Source of the DNA: Amycolatopsis vancoresmycina
Lineage (GTDB): Bacteria; Actinomycetota; Actinomycetes; Mycobacteriales; Pseudonocardiaceae
Length of the DNA: 64,000 nt
NCBI RefSeq assembly: GCF_000716785.1
Contig: NZ_JNYY01000002.1
Span: 124,001-188,000 of the forward strand
Direction of reading: 5' to 3'
This document shows positions 56,361 to 64,000 of this stretch, piece by piece (within the stretch, counting starts at the first letter, position 1; the number at the start of each line of letters is the position of its first letter). A program made the position numbers and the translations under genes. The notes beneath the pieces are model-generated. The model saw only the letters and a program-made list of their open reading frames with translations, was not told the origin of the DNA and searched no databases.

Positions 56361-57980
56361 TCAGTGCGCGACGGCTTTTTCGGCGCCCGCGCCGGTCAGC
56401 GCGCGCACCTCCATCTCGGCGTACTTCGCGCGGTTGTGCTCCTTCGACAGGACCGTGCCGAGCCAGCCGAGCAGGAACGCGGCCGGGATGGAGACCAGAC
56501 CCGGGTTGTCGAGCGGGAACCAGTGGAAGTCGACGCCCTGGATCATCGACGCGCTCTTGCCCGTCTTCGGGTCCACCGGCTTGCCCGAGACCGCCGGCGA
56601 GAAGACGATCAGCACGATCGTGACGAGCAGGCCGCCGTAGATCGACCACAGGGCGCCCTGGGTGTTGAACCGCTTCCAGAACAGCGAATACAGGATCGTC
56701 GGCAGGTTCGCCGACGCCGCGACGGCGAAGGCCAGCGCTACCAGGAAGGCCACGTTCTGGCTCTTCGCGAGGATGCCGCCCGCGATGGCCAGCGCCCCGA
56801 TCACCAGCGCCGTGACGCGGGCGACCCGGACCTCGCCGCCGGTGGAGACCTGGCCCTTCTTGAGCACGCTGGCGTAGACGTCGTGCGCGAAGGACGCCGA
56901 CGCCGTGATCGTCAGGCCGGCGACCACCGCGAGGATCGTCGCGAAGGCGACCGCGGAGATGAACCCGAGCAGCACCGGGCCGCCCAGTTCGAGCGCCAGC
57001 AGCGGCGCGGCGGAGTTCGTCGTGCCCGGGGCGTGCGAGATCTTGTCCGGCCCGACGAGCGCGCCGGCGCCGTAGCCGAGCACCAGCGTGAACAGGTAGA
57101 ACACGCCGATCAGCACGATGGCCCAGACCACCGAGCGGCGCGCGTCGCGGGCCGTCGGGACGGTGTAGAAGCGCATCAGGACGTGCGGCAGCCCCGCCGT
57201 GCCGAGGACCAGCGCGATGCCGAGTGAAAGGAAGTCGAGCTTGGTCGTGCCCGTCTTGCCGTACTGCTTGCCGGGGTCGAGCAGCGCCTTGCCGCCCTTG
57301 TCGACGGCCGCCTGGAACAGGCCGGACAGGCTGAAGCCGTACTTGCCGAGCACCCACAACGTCATCGCGAAGGCACCGGCGATCAGCAGCCCCGCCTTGA
57401 TGATCTGCACCCAGGTGGTGCCCTTCATCCCGCCGATCAGGACGTACAGGATCATGATCACGCCGACGACGGCGATCACGACGTCCTGCCCCGCCTCGCC
57501 GGAGATGCCGAGCAGCAGGTTGACCAGGCCACCGGCGCCCGCCATCTGCGCCAGCAGGTAGAACAGCGACACGGCGAGCGTCGAAACCGCCGCGGCCGCG
57601 CGCACCGGCGTCTGCCGCATCCGGAACGCCAGGACGTCGCCCATCGTGAACTTGCCGGTGTTGCGCAGCAGCTCCGCGACCAGCAGCAACGCCACGAGCC
57701 ACGCCACCAGGAAGCCGATCGAATAGAGGAAGCCGTCGTAGCCGTTGACGGCGATCGCGCCGGCGATGCCCAGGAACGACGCCGCCGACAGGTAGTCGCC
57801 GGAAATGGCGATGCCGTTCTGCGGGCCGGTGAACGCGCGGCCGGCGGCGTAGTAGTCCGACGCCGTTTTCGTGTTGCGGCTGGCCCGGAACACGATCACC
57901 AGCGTGATCGCGACGAAGATCAGGAAAATGACGATGTTGAGCGTGGAGTTGCTGCCTTCGACACCCGCGGCGGTGTTCAC
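56361..57980 (-). CDS. Cation/acetate symporter (ActP-like, SSS family)
   Basis: A 539-residue sodium:solute symporter with about 13 spans. Typical: ISGDYLSAASFLGIAGAIA near residue 60, VGVIMILYVLIGGMKGTTWVQ near 175 and GTAGLPHVLMRFYT near 275. Close in layout to ActP, taking up short-chain carboxylates. GTG at 57980 overlaps the DUF485 stop as GTGA. The DUF485 protein is the usual small partner of ActP. Runs in one operon with a second symporter. Confidence 0.85.
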   Translation of the reverse strand: MNTAAGVEGSNSTLNIVIFLIFVAITLVIVFRASRNTKTASDYYAAGRAFTGPQNGIAISGDYLSAASFLGIAGAIAVNGYDGFLYSIGFLVAWLVALLLVAELLRNTGKFTMGDVLAFRMRQTPVRAAAAVSTLAVSLFYLLAQMAGAGGLVNLLLGISGEAGQDVVIAVVGVIMILYVLIGGMKGTTWVQIIKAGLLIAGAFAMTLWVLGKYGFSLSGLFQAAVDKGGKALLDPGKQYGKTGTTKLDFLSLGIALVLGTAGLPHVLMRFYTVPTARDARRSVVWAIVLIGVFYLFTLVLGYGAGALVGPDKISHAPGTTNSAAPLLALELGGPVLLGFISAVAFATILAVVAGLTITASASFAHDVYASVLKKGQVSTGGEVRVARVTALVIGALAIAGGILAKSQNVAFLVALAFAVAASANLPTILYSLFWKRFNTQGALWSIYGGLLVTIVLIVFSPAVSGKPVDPKTGKSASMIQGVDFHWFPLDNPGLVSIPAAFLLGWLGTVLSKEHNRAKYAEMEVRALTGAGAEKAVAH

Positions 57981-58288
57981 CGGCCCTGCTCCCCTTCGAG
58001 CCGGGCGCGGATTTCGTCGGCGACCGGGTCGAGCCGCCGGTTGGCGTACCGGACGTAGAGGCCGGTGATCACGAACGTCGAAACGAACTGCAGCAGGCCG
58101 AAGACCAGGCCGACGGTGATGTTTCCGAACAGCTTGGTGCTCATGAAGCCGTGCGCGTAGTCGGCGAGCAGGACGTACAGCAGGTACCAGAGCAGGAACA
58201 ACGCGGTCATCGGGAACACGAACACCCGCAACCGGCGCCGCAGTTCGGTGAATTCGGGGCTTTCCTGGACACTTTCCCAATCGGTCAT
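57977..58288 (-). CDS. DUF485 membrane protein
   Basis: A 103-residue DUF485 protein with two spans (about 28-50 and 63-87), normally encoded beside ActP-type symporters. N-terminus MTDWESVQESPEFTELRRR matches the family. ATG at 58288 with GGAG upstream. Coupled to the symporter downstream through GTGA. Confidence 0.85.
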   Translation of the reverse strand: MTDWESVQESPEFTELRRRLRVFVFPMTALFLLWYLLYVLLADYAHGFMSTKLFGNITVGLVFGLLQFVSTFVITGLYVRYANRRLDPVADEIRARLEGEQGR

Positions 58289-58384
58289 CGCGGATCTCCA
58301 CCTTTCCCCGTTCTCGACCAATCGGGTATACCAGATGGCAATTCACTCGATCGGGTAAAACAGGGCTGACGGACAGTCAGCGCG

Positions 58385-60175
58385 CTACTTTCGGTGGCGC
58401 CCGCGCCCGGCGATCCGGGTTTTCTCTTCGGCCTGGCCGAACCGCGCGACGGCCCGGTCCCGCATGAAACCGAGCGGATCGGGCGCGTGCAGCCGCAGCA
58501 TGATGTCGTGGACGTGCTCGGGGCGGCCGTACCCGGTCACGCGGCTGACCAGGTACGTCGTCACGAAGGCCGCCGGGACGGTGATCAGCGCGGGCTGGTT
58601 GACGAACCAGGGCGCCCAGCCGCCGGTGTAGCCGCTCACGACGTTGACCACCAGCGCGGTCAGCACCAGGCCGCCGCCGACGAACATCCCGGCGAGCGCG
58701 CCCGGCCAGGACAGCTTGCGCCACCAGATGCCCAGCAGCAGCAGCGGGCTGAACGTCGACGCGGCGAGCGCGAACGTCAGCCCGATCGACAGCGAGATGT
58801 CCTCCGGCCGCAGCCCCACCGCCAGCGCGATCGGCAGCAGGGCGACCAGCGCGGTCGCCACCCGGAAGTCGCGCACCCGGCCGGGCAGCAGGTCGGTCGA
58901 CACCACCCCGGCCACGCTCACCAGCAGCCCGGACGTGCTGGACAGGAACGCGGCGAACGCGCCGGCGGCGGTCACCGAGGCGAGGATCTGGCCGCCGACG
59001 CCCGGCAGCATCGCCGAGGGCAGCTGCAGGATCGCTGCGTCGGTCTTGCCGGTGACCAGCAGCTCCGGGACGTACATCCGGGACAGCGCGCCCAGCAGCG
59101 TCGGGAACAGGTAGAACAGGCCGAGCAGCAGCAGGACGTGCACGGTCGTGCGGCGCGCGGCCTTGCCGTCGGGGTTGGTGTAGAAGCGGACCAGCACGTG
59201 CGGCAGGCCCATCGTGCCGAGGAACGTCGCGAACATCAGCGAGTACGTCTGGAGCAGGTCGGTGAGGCTGCCCGAGCCCGGGTGCAGCCAGTTCGCGTTG
59301 TCCGCGACCGAGTCGCTGACCACCGGGACCGGCGTGCCGGCCAGGAACTTCAGCTTGGTGCCTTCGGACACCGTGTGCGGCGCGAGCGGCGTCCAGTGCG
59401 TCGGGCCGGCGGCCGGGCCGTTGTCGGTGCGGCCGTAGGCGTAGAGGAACGTGTCGGTGGTGACGTGCAGGGTGACGTCGGTCTGCACGTCGACCGTGGT
59501 GTCGCTGGTGAACACCGGCGGCGCGGCCGCGCCGAGCGGGCGGAAGCCGTCCGGGCCGCCGCCGGCGAAGAAGACCATGCACAGCACGAACGCGGGCACC
59601 GAGATCGCGAACAGCTTGAGCCAGTACTGGAAGGCCTGGATGACGGTGATCGCGCGCATCCCGCCGGCGATCACGTTGAACGCGACCAGGATCATCACCG
59701 CGATCGCGCCCGCCCACGCCGGCACCGGCAGGACCGTCGCCAGCGTCAGGCCGGCGCCCTGCAGCTGCGGGGCCATGTACAGGATCCCGATGAACACGAC
59801 GAACGCCGTGGAGAACCGGCGCAGGCCCTTGGAGCCGAGCCGCATCTCGACGAAGTCGGGCAGCGTGTACGCGCCGGACCGGCGCAGCGGCGCCGCCACG
59901 AACAGCATCAGCGCCAGGTAGCCCGCGGTGAAGCCGATCGGGAACCAGAGCGCGTCGGCGCCGTCCTTGAGCACGATCCCGGCGATGCCGAGGAACGACG
60001 CCGCGGACAGGTACTCACCGGAGATCGCCGCGGCGTTGCGGCGCGAGCGCACGGTGCGCCGCGCGACCAGGAAGTCGTGCGTGCTTGTCGCCGACCGCGA
60101 GGAGCGGTGACCGAGGTAGGGCGTCACCACGGCGACCAGCACGATGCCGGTCAAGGCCCACGGGTTCAACTGCAC
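58385..60175 (-). CDS. Second cation/carboxylate symporter (SSS family)
   Basis: A 596-residue sodium:solute symporter, paralogous to the 539-residue ActP-like protein (shared ISGEYLSAASFLGIAGIVLK and GTMGLPHVLVRFYTNPDG). It differs in an extra loop of about 75 residues near 215-300 (DVQTDVTLHVTTDTF) and a charged C-terminal tail. Resembles actinobacterial MctC/ActP-type carboxylate importers. GTG at 60175. Preceded by the 176-residue small membrane protein, so the pair mirrors DUF485/ActP. Confidence 0.8.
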   Translation of the reverse strand: MQLNPWALTGIVLVAVVTPYLGHRSSRSATSTHDFLVARRTVRSRRNAAAISGEYLSAASFLGIAGIVLKDGADALWFPIGFTAGYLALMLFVAAPLRRSGAYTLPDFVEMRLGSKGLRRFSTAFVVFIGILYMAPQLQGAGLTLATVLPVPAWAGAIAVMILVAFNVIAGGMRAITVIQAFQYWLKLFAISVPAFVLCMVFFAGGGPDGFRPLGAAAPPVFTSDTTVDVQTDVTLHVTTDTFLYAYGRTDNGPAAGPTHWTPLAPHTVSEGTKLKFLAGTPVPVVSDSVADNANWLHPGSGSLTDLLQTYSLMFATFLGTMGLPHVLVRFYTNPDGKAARRTTVHVLLLLGLFYLFPTLLGALSRMYVPELLVTGKTDAAILQLPSAMLPGVGGQILASVTAAGAFAAFLSSTSGLLVSVAGVVSTDLLPGRVRDFRVATALVALLPIALAVGLRPEDISLSIGLTFALAASTFSPLLLLGIWWRKLSWPGALAGMFVGGGLVLTALVVNVVSGYTGGWAPWFVNQPALITVPAAFVTTYLVSRVTGYGRPEHVHDIMLRLHAPDPLGFMRDRAVARFGQAEEKTRIAGRGRHRK

Positions 60176-60206
60176 GGGGGGAATCCTCGCACGACTGAGT
60201 GCGAAA

Positions 60207-60737
60207 CTAGTTTTCGATCATGTCGACGAACGCCCGTTCGTTGCGTTCGGCCAGCCGGTTGTACCAGATCCCGACGCCGAACAGGAACGGGAACGGGAGC
60301 ACGCCGAGGATCAGCCAGGCCACCGGGATACCCAGGAAGCTGGCGCGGGAGAACCCGGGCACGGCGTAGAACAGCACCGGCAGCGAGCCGAACACGACGA
60401 CGACGAGCAGCGCGAGCAGCAGCGCCGTCCGCAGCTGCACCTTCACCAGGTGGTCGCGGACGAGCAGCTTCCCCCAGCTGGTCTGCTCCTCCAGCTCGAC
60501 GCGGGCGCGCAGGGTGCCGGCACCGCGGCGGGGATCGTTGAGGATCACCCGCTCCCGCTTGGGTCTCGCGTGGTGCTCCGGCTTCGGCGGCGGCTCGTTC
60601 TCCGGCGCCGGCGGCAGCGACTCGACGACGGCCCGGTCCGTCGGCTGCGGCAGCGGCCGGTGGCGGGCGCGCCTGCCGAGCGTCGGATCCGGTTCGCGGA
60701 CGCCGTTCGCGCGGCGCTCGTAGAAGTCGTCGGTCAT
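60207..60737 (-). CDS. Small membrane protein partner of the second symporter
   Basis: A 176-residue protein. The charged N-terminal part (1-95; GVREPDPTLGRRARHRPLPQ) is cytosolic, then two spans (about 100-125 and 135-160), and a short tail NRLAERNERAFVDMIEN. In size and two-span layout it resembles DUF485, placed in the same position relative to the symporter, but sequence identity is not evident. ATG at 60737, 13 bases after the LytTR gene stop. Possibly a symporter accessory subunit. Confidence 0.6.
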   Translation of the reverse strand: MTDDFYERRANGVREPDPTLGRRARHRPLPQPTDRAVVESLPPAPENEPPPKPEHHARPKRERVILNDPRRGAGTLRARVELEEQTSWGKLLVRDHLVKVQLRTALLLALLVVVVFGSLPVLFYAVPGFSRASFLGIPVAWLILGVLPFPFLFGVGIWYNRLAERNERAFVDMIEN

Positions 60738-60750
60738 GGCCGGGCCCGGC

Positions 60751-61572
60751 TCAGCCGTTCCGGCCCGAACCGACCAGCCGGTCCTTCAGCGCGCGGGTGT
60801 GCCGCCGGCTCACCGGCAGCACCTTTTCCTCGTTGCCGATCACGACCTGGTAGCCACCCTGGCCCATGCGCAGCTCGGTGATCAGCGGCAGCGCGACCAG
60901 GAACGACCGGTGGATCCGGACGAACCCGGCCTTCTCCCAGCGTTCCTCGAGCTGGGCCAGCGGGATGCGGACCAGGTGGCTGCCTTCGGTGGTGAACAGC
61001 CGCGCGTAGTCGCCCTGCGCCTCGACCCACCGGACCGAGGAACGCGGGATGAGCTTGGTGGTGCCGGCCAGCTCGACGGGGATGACCTCGTCGTCGTTCT
61101 TCACCGGCTCGCCGCCCAGCGCGCCGGGCGGGGGCGCCGCGGCGGCCGCCAGCTTGTCGATCACGCGCGTGATCGCGCGGTCGAGGCGGTCCTGCTGGTA
61201 CGGCTTGAGCACGTAGTCGAGGGCGCCGAGGTCGAAGGCGTTGACCGCCTCTTCGGCGTGGCCGGTGACGAACACCAGCGCGGGCGAGGGCCGCAGCGCG
61301 GCGAAGACCCGGGACATCTCCATCCCGGACAGGCCCGGCATGTCGATGTCCGCGAAAACGGCGTCGACGATCGGCAGGCCGCGGTCCTTGCGCTCGCGCA
61401 GCCGCGGGTCGTCGGTGGACAGCAACCGCAGCGCCTCGGAGGCGTCGATCGCCGGGAACACCTTGGCCACGTGCGGGCTGTTGCGCAGGCAGTGGACGAG
61501 TTCGTCAAGACCGTTCGGCTCGTCGTCCACGGCCAGGACCACGAGTTTCCGGGTGTCATCGTGAGCACTCAC
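60751..61572 (-). CDS. LytR/AlgR-type response regulator
   Basis: A 273-residue regulator: receiver domain (about 9-135) with VLAVDDEP and phospho-acceptor D75 in VFADIDMPG, and a LytTR DNA-binding domain (about 165-270; SSVRWVEAQGDYARLFTTEG, GFVRIHRSFLVALP). GTG at 61572 is chosen as it leads into the conserved domain; ATG codons up to 11 codons earlier are possible. It is first in the symporter operon, with no histidine kinase next to it. The cognate kinase must lie elsewhere. Confidence 0.8.
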   Translation of the reverse strand: MSAHDDTRKLVVLAVDDEPNGLDELVHCLRNSPHVAKVFPAIDASEALRLLSTDDPRLRERKDRGLPIVDAVFADIDMPGLSGMEMSRVFAALRPSPALVFVTGHAEEAVNAFDLGALDYVLKPYQQDRLDRAITRVIDKLAAAAAPPPGALGGEPVKNDDEVIPVELAGTTKLIPRSSVRWVEAQGDYARLFTTEGSHLVRIPLAQLEERWEKAGFVRIHRSFLVALPLITELRMGQGGYQVVIGNEEKVLPVSRRHTRALKDRLVGSGRNG

Positions 61573-61666
61573 AGTGAAACGCATCCTGCCCATTGCCGAG
61601 TGCAATGTCCAGCCCCCGTCCGCCTTAAGTGAGGGAACCCGCGACCGGGGCCGCGGGCCCCTCGTC

Positions 61667-63055
61667 TCAATGCACGAAGGTGAACCAGTTCAGGTTCACG
61701 AAATCCGCGGGCTGGCCGCTGGTGAACGTCAGGTACACGTTGTGGACGCCGGTCACCGCGCTGATGTTCGCGGGAACGGTCCGCCAGCTCTGCCAGCCGC
61801 CGGTGTTCCCGACCGCGAAGCTCCCGATGGGCGCGTTGGACCGGCTGTCGAGCCGCACCTCGACGAGCCCGCTGACCCCGGCCGCCGCGCCGGACGCGAC
61901 GCGCGCCTGGAAGTTCGTCGCCGCGCTGCTGCCGAAGTCGACGTTCGGGTAGAGGGTCCAGTCGCCGTTGGCCACCGCGCCGATGTCCTGCCCGCCGCCG
62001 GTGTCCGTCGTGGCCTCGGTGATCACGCCGGACTGCTGGCTGAACGACTCGGCCTGGATGGTGCTGTAGGCGCTGCCGCCGTTTCCGGGCGGAGTCGTCG
62101 TGGTCGGCGGGGTGGTCGTGCCGCCGCCGCCACCGCGGGTGGTCACCGTGACGTAGTCGACGACCATCGGGCGGCCCGGCACGATGCCCGATCCCGGCGT
62201 CGTCGTGCCGGAGTTGTTGTTGGGGAACGCACCACCGATGGCGACGTTCAGCAGCACGAAGTAGCCCTGGTGGGACGTCATGTTGTTCCACGTCGTCGCG
62301 TCGAGCTGGTTCTGGCTCACGGAGTGGAACTGCTGGCCGTCGACGAACCAGCGCAGAACCTGCGGACTGGTGCTCGCGTCCCATTCGAAGCGGTAGGTGT
62401 GGAAGGCCGACTGGCAGCTGCTGCCGGGGCAGGCGCGGTTGGCGGGGAGGCCGGTGGTCTCGTTGCACGGGCCTCCCGGGTTGACGCCGCAGTGCAGGAC
62501 GCCCCAGACGGAGTTGATCCCGTTGACGTTCTCCATGATGTCGAACTCGCCGATGGCGGGCCAGTTCCAGTAGTTGCCGCGGTACGGGCCGCCGAGCGCC
62601 CAGAACGCGGGCCAGTAGCCGAGCGCGGCGGCACCGGTGACGTTCGGCATCTGGATCCGGCTTTCGATCCGCATGACCCCGCCGGCGGGTGGCTTGAAGT
62701 CGGTGCGCTGGGTTTCGATCCGCGCCGACGTCCAGTTGCCCGCGCTGTCGCGCAACGGCGTGATGCGGAGGTTGCCGGCGCCGTCCTGGGCGAGGTTGCT
62801 GGTGCTGGCCGTGTAGTTCTGGATTTCGCCGGTGCCCCAGTTGGCGGGGCCGCCGGGGTAGGCGTGGCCGGTGTCGATGATCCAGTTCGAGCTCGCGGGG
62901 AGGCTTCCGGAGCTGCCGGTGAAGTCGTCGGCGAAGACGGTGGTCCAGCCCGAATCGGGCGGCGGGATGGACGCGGCGGCGGGGAGGGTGAGGGGGATGG
63001 CGATGAGCGCGGCGCCGAGCACCGCACCGAGGGCGAGTCTGCGGGAGTGGGGCAT
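61667..63055 (-). CDS. Secreted GH16 beta-glucanase with CBM6
   Basis: A 462-residue secreted enzyme: signal peptide (1-28, ending AAA), GH16 domain (about 35-310) with the catalytic motif GEFDIMEN giving Glu170 and Glu175, a Gly/Thr/Pro linker (about 312-335), and a C-terminal CBM6-type carbohydrate-binding domain (AYSTIQAESFSQQSG; WQSWRTVPANISAVTG). Probably cleaves beta-1,3-glucans such as laminarin or fungal cell wall. ATG at 63055, ribosome site AAGGAGG. An extended hairpin overlaps that site. Solitary. Confidence 0.9.
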   Translation of the reverse strand: MPHSRRLALGAVLGAALIAIPLTLPAAASIPPPDSGWTTVFADDFTGSSGSLPASSNWIIDTGHAYPGGPANWGTGEIQNYTASTSNLAQDGAGNLRITPLRDSAGNWTSARIETQRTDFKPPAGGVMRIESRIQMPNVTGAAALGYWPAFWALGGPYRGNYWNWPAIGEFDIMENVNGINSVWGVLHCGVNPGGPCNETTGLPANRACPGSSCQSAFHTYRFEWDASTSPQVLRWFVDGQQFHSVSQNQLDATTWNNMTSHQGYFVLLNVAIGGAFPNNNSGTTTPGSGIVPGRPMVVDYVTVTTRGGGGGTTTPPTTTTPPGNGGSAYSTIQAESFSQQSGVITEATTDTGGGQDIGAVANGDWTLYPNVDFGSSAATNFQARVASGAAAGVSGLVEVRLDSRSNAPIGSFAVGNTGGWQSWRTVPANISAVTGVHNVYLTFTSGQPADFVNLNWFTFVH

Positions 63056-63065
63056 CGAGGACGAC

Positions 63066-63118
63066 CTCCTTGTCGACCGGATTTGTTGCCGTTCACAACA
63101 AAGCCCGTCGACAAGGAG
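63066..63118. promoter_or_regulatory. Nested inverted repeats covering the GH16 ribosome site
   Basis: Outer arms CTCCTTGTCGAC (63066-63077) and GTCGACAAGGAG (63107-63118) pair perfectly; inner arms TTTGTTG (63082-63088) and CAACAAA (63096-63102) also pair. In the minus-strand transcript the 3' outer arm contains AAGGAG, the GH16 ribosome site. It may be a translational switch or an operator. Confidence 0.65.
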
Positions 63119-63212
63119 ACCTGAGGGCGATCCTCGTTTCCAGAGGCGTTACACGCGTTGAGTGATGCAGGTCACAAAGTGTGCCCGAAAGTACTCGAAC
63201 CGGACACCCGCG

Positions 63213-64000
63213 TCAGAGGCCGAAGCGGGACCAGGCTGCCTTCTGCGTCACCGCGTCCAGGACCGCCGACGCTGCCGCGGGGGCGCCCAGGCCCAACCGG
63301 GCCAGGAGGGGCTTCTTCGGCTCGGCCACCGAGATCTCCGCCTCCGGGTAGCGCTCGGTGATGATCTGGCGGAGGCTGCCGAGGCCGTCGATCAGGCCCA
63401 GTTCGGCCGCCTTCGCACCCAGCCACACGTCACCCGTGAACAGGTCCTCCGAGGAGGTCAGGCGGCTGCCACGACGCTCCTTGACCCAGTTCACGAACAG
63501 CTCGTGGAGCTGCGAGTGCATCTTCTTCAGCCACTCGACGTCTTCGGGCTTCTCCGGCGAAAACGGGTCCAGGCGCGACTTGTTCGCGCCCGCCGTGTGC
63601 AGGCGGCGCTCGATGCCGAAGCGCTCCAGCAGGCCCGTGAAGCCGAAGCCGCCGCTGATCACGCCGATCGAGCCGACCATCGAGGTCCGGTGGGCGTAGA
63701 TCTCGTCGGCCGCGCAGGCCAGCCAGTAGCCGCCCGAGGCGGCGACGTCCTCGCAGAACGCCAGGACCGGGACGCCCTTCTCGTCGGCCAGCTGCCGGAT
63801 GCGCTCGGCGACCAAGCCCGACTGCGTCGGCGCGCCGCCCGGTGAGTTGATCAGCAGCGCGACCGCCTTCAGCCGGTCGTGCCCGAACGCCCTGGTCAGC
63901 GCCGATTCCATCGCGGCGAGGTTGATCGCGCCCCTGGCCAGCGGGGACGGCGACGGCGTGATCACGCCGTGCAGCTTCACCACGGCCACGACGTCCTTGC
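63213..64000 (-). CDS. sppA: S49 family peptidase, SppA-like (5' end outside window)
   Basis: At least 258 residues of a signal-peptide-peptidase-type serine protease; its reading frame stays open to the right edge, so the N-terminus is missing. The catalytic Ser is in EDVAASGGYWLACAAD; the family glycine segment TSMVGSIGVISGGFG follows, and the conserved Lys is in GANKSRLDPFSPEKPED. The C-terminus LLARLGLGAPAAASAV is Ala-rich. Membrane anchoring cannot be judged because the start is absent. Cleaves remnant signal peptides in known members. Confidence 0.85.
   Translation of the reverse strand, partial: KDVVAVVKLHGVITPSPSPLARGAINLAAMESALTRAFGHDRLKAVALLINSPGGAPTQSGLVAERIRQLADEKGVPVLAFCEDVAASGGYWLACAADEIYAHRTSMVGSIGVISGGFGFTGLLERFGIERRLHTAGANKSRLDPFSPEKPEDVEWLKKMHSQLHELFVNWVKERRGSRLTSSEDLFTGDVWLGAKAAELGLIDGLGSLRQIITERYPEAEISVAEPKKPLLARLGLGAPAAASAVLDAVTQKAAWSRFGL

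Noticed and set aside
58394..60541. 715-codon plus-strand frame opposite the second symporter
   Set aside because: Shadow of the symporter gene, no domain and no ribosome site.

Overview
This window is ordinary chromosome from a mycothiol-producing, very high-GC actinobacterium. Codon third positions are almost all G or C, GTG, ATG and TTG starts are all common, and the gene set is typically actinobacterial: a mycothiol S-conjugate amidase, IdeR/DmdR-type iron boxes, a class F sortase, a Septum_form protein, SigE-type sigma factor, a DevR/DevS-like two-component pair and a fused cydDC gene. Gene style and intergenic palindromes suggest a filamentous Pseudonocardiaceae member such as Amycolatopsis; this is inference, as no 16S or marker search was possible. 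I see no IS element, prophage, tRNA, rRNA or CRISPR array, and no non-coding gap exceeds 300 bases.

Layout. 0.3-3.5 kb: a leftward operon of DUF1190-like protein, glutathionylspermidine-synthase-like ATP-grasp enzyme, DUF350 membrane protein and haloalkane dehalogenase. 3.5-11 kb: Septum_form protein plus zincin, an MFS exporter, a DUF4232 lipoprotein, histidine phosphatase/pheA, a macro-domain protein and coaA. 11-20 kb: mostly uncharacterised proteins, ending in two divergent nuclease-fold proteins that have both lost their catalytic residues. 20-26 kb: an Rv0862c-like helicase-associated protein, a sortase with its likely substrate, and a response regulator. 24.7-32 kb: the cytochrome bd operon cydA-cydB-cydDC ending in a DevS-like kinase. 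33-40 kb: GDT1-type cation transporter, the homogentisate locus (IclR regulator, unknown partner, hmgA) and a solute-binding/VWA protein with a coiled-coil membrane partner. 40-51 kb: a LysR/MFS pair, an iron-boxed DUF2470 (haem-related) gene, arginine deiminase, ferritin with an iron box, an ECF sigma factor with membrane partner, and a P450. 51.8-55 kb: a TetR-controlled exporter plus mycothiol-conjugate amidase cassette. 55-62 kb: rhodanese, two cation/acetate symporters each with a small membrane partner, and a LytTR regulator. 61.7-64 kb: a secreted GH16 glucanase and an SppA-type peptidase cut by the window end.

How parts work together. Iron: an iron box overlaps the translation start of the DUF2470 gene and a weaker one lies upstream of ferritin, so haem/iron acquisition and storage are probably read by one regulator. 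Respiration: the bd oxidase, its CydDC exporter and a redox or oxygen-type kinase form one transcription unit. Detoxification: the TetR/MFS/Mca unit would cleave mycothiol-toxin adducts and export the products.

Most unusual features: (1) the stop/start junction between the exporter and mca is tandemly triplicated, creating two coupled mini-genes; (2) a membrane-anchored exonuclease-TerB-BRCT protein with every catalytic residue replaced, beside a catalytically degenerate SNase; (3) two copies of a long palindrome whose inner stem differs by compensatory changes; (4) a coding-region palindrome GTCCACWGTGGAC that always encodes STVD with rare Thr codons; (5) three DnaA-box-like 9-mers between cydA and cydB; (6) repeated cases of a Shine-Dalgarno site buried in the arm of a perfect hairpin.
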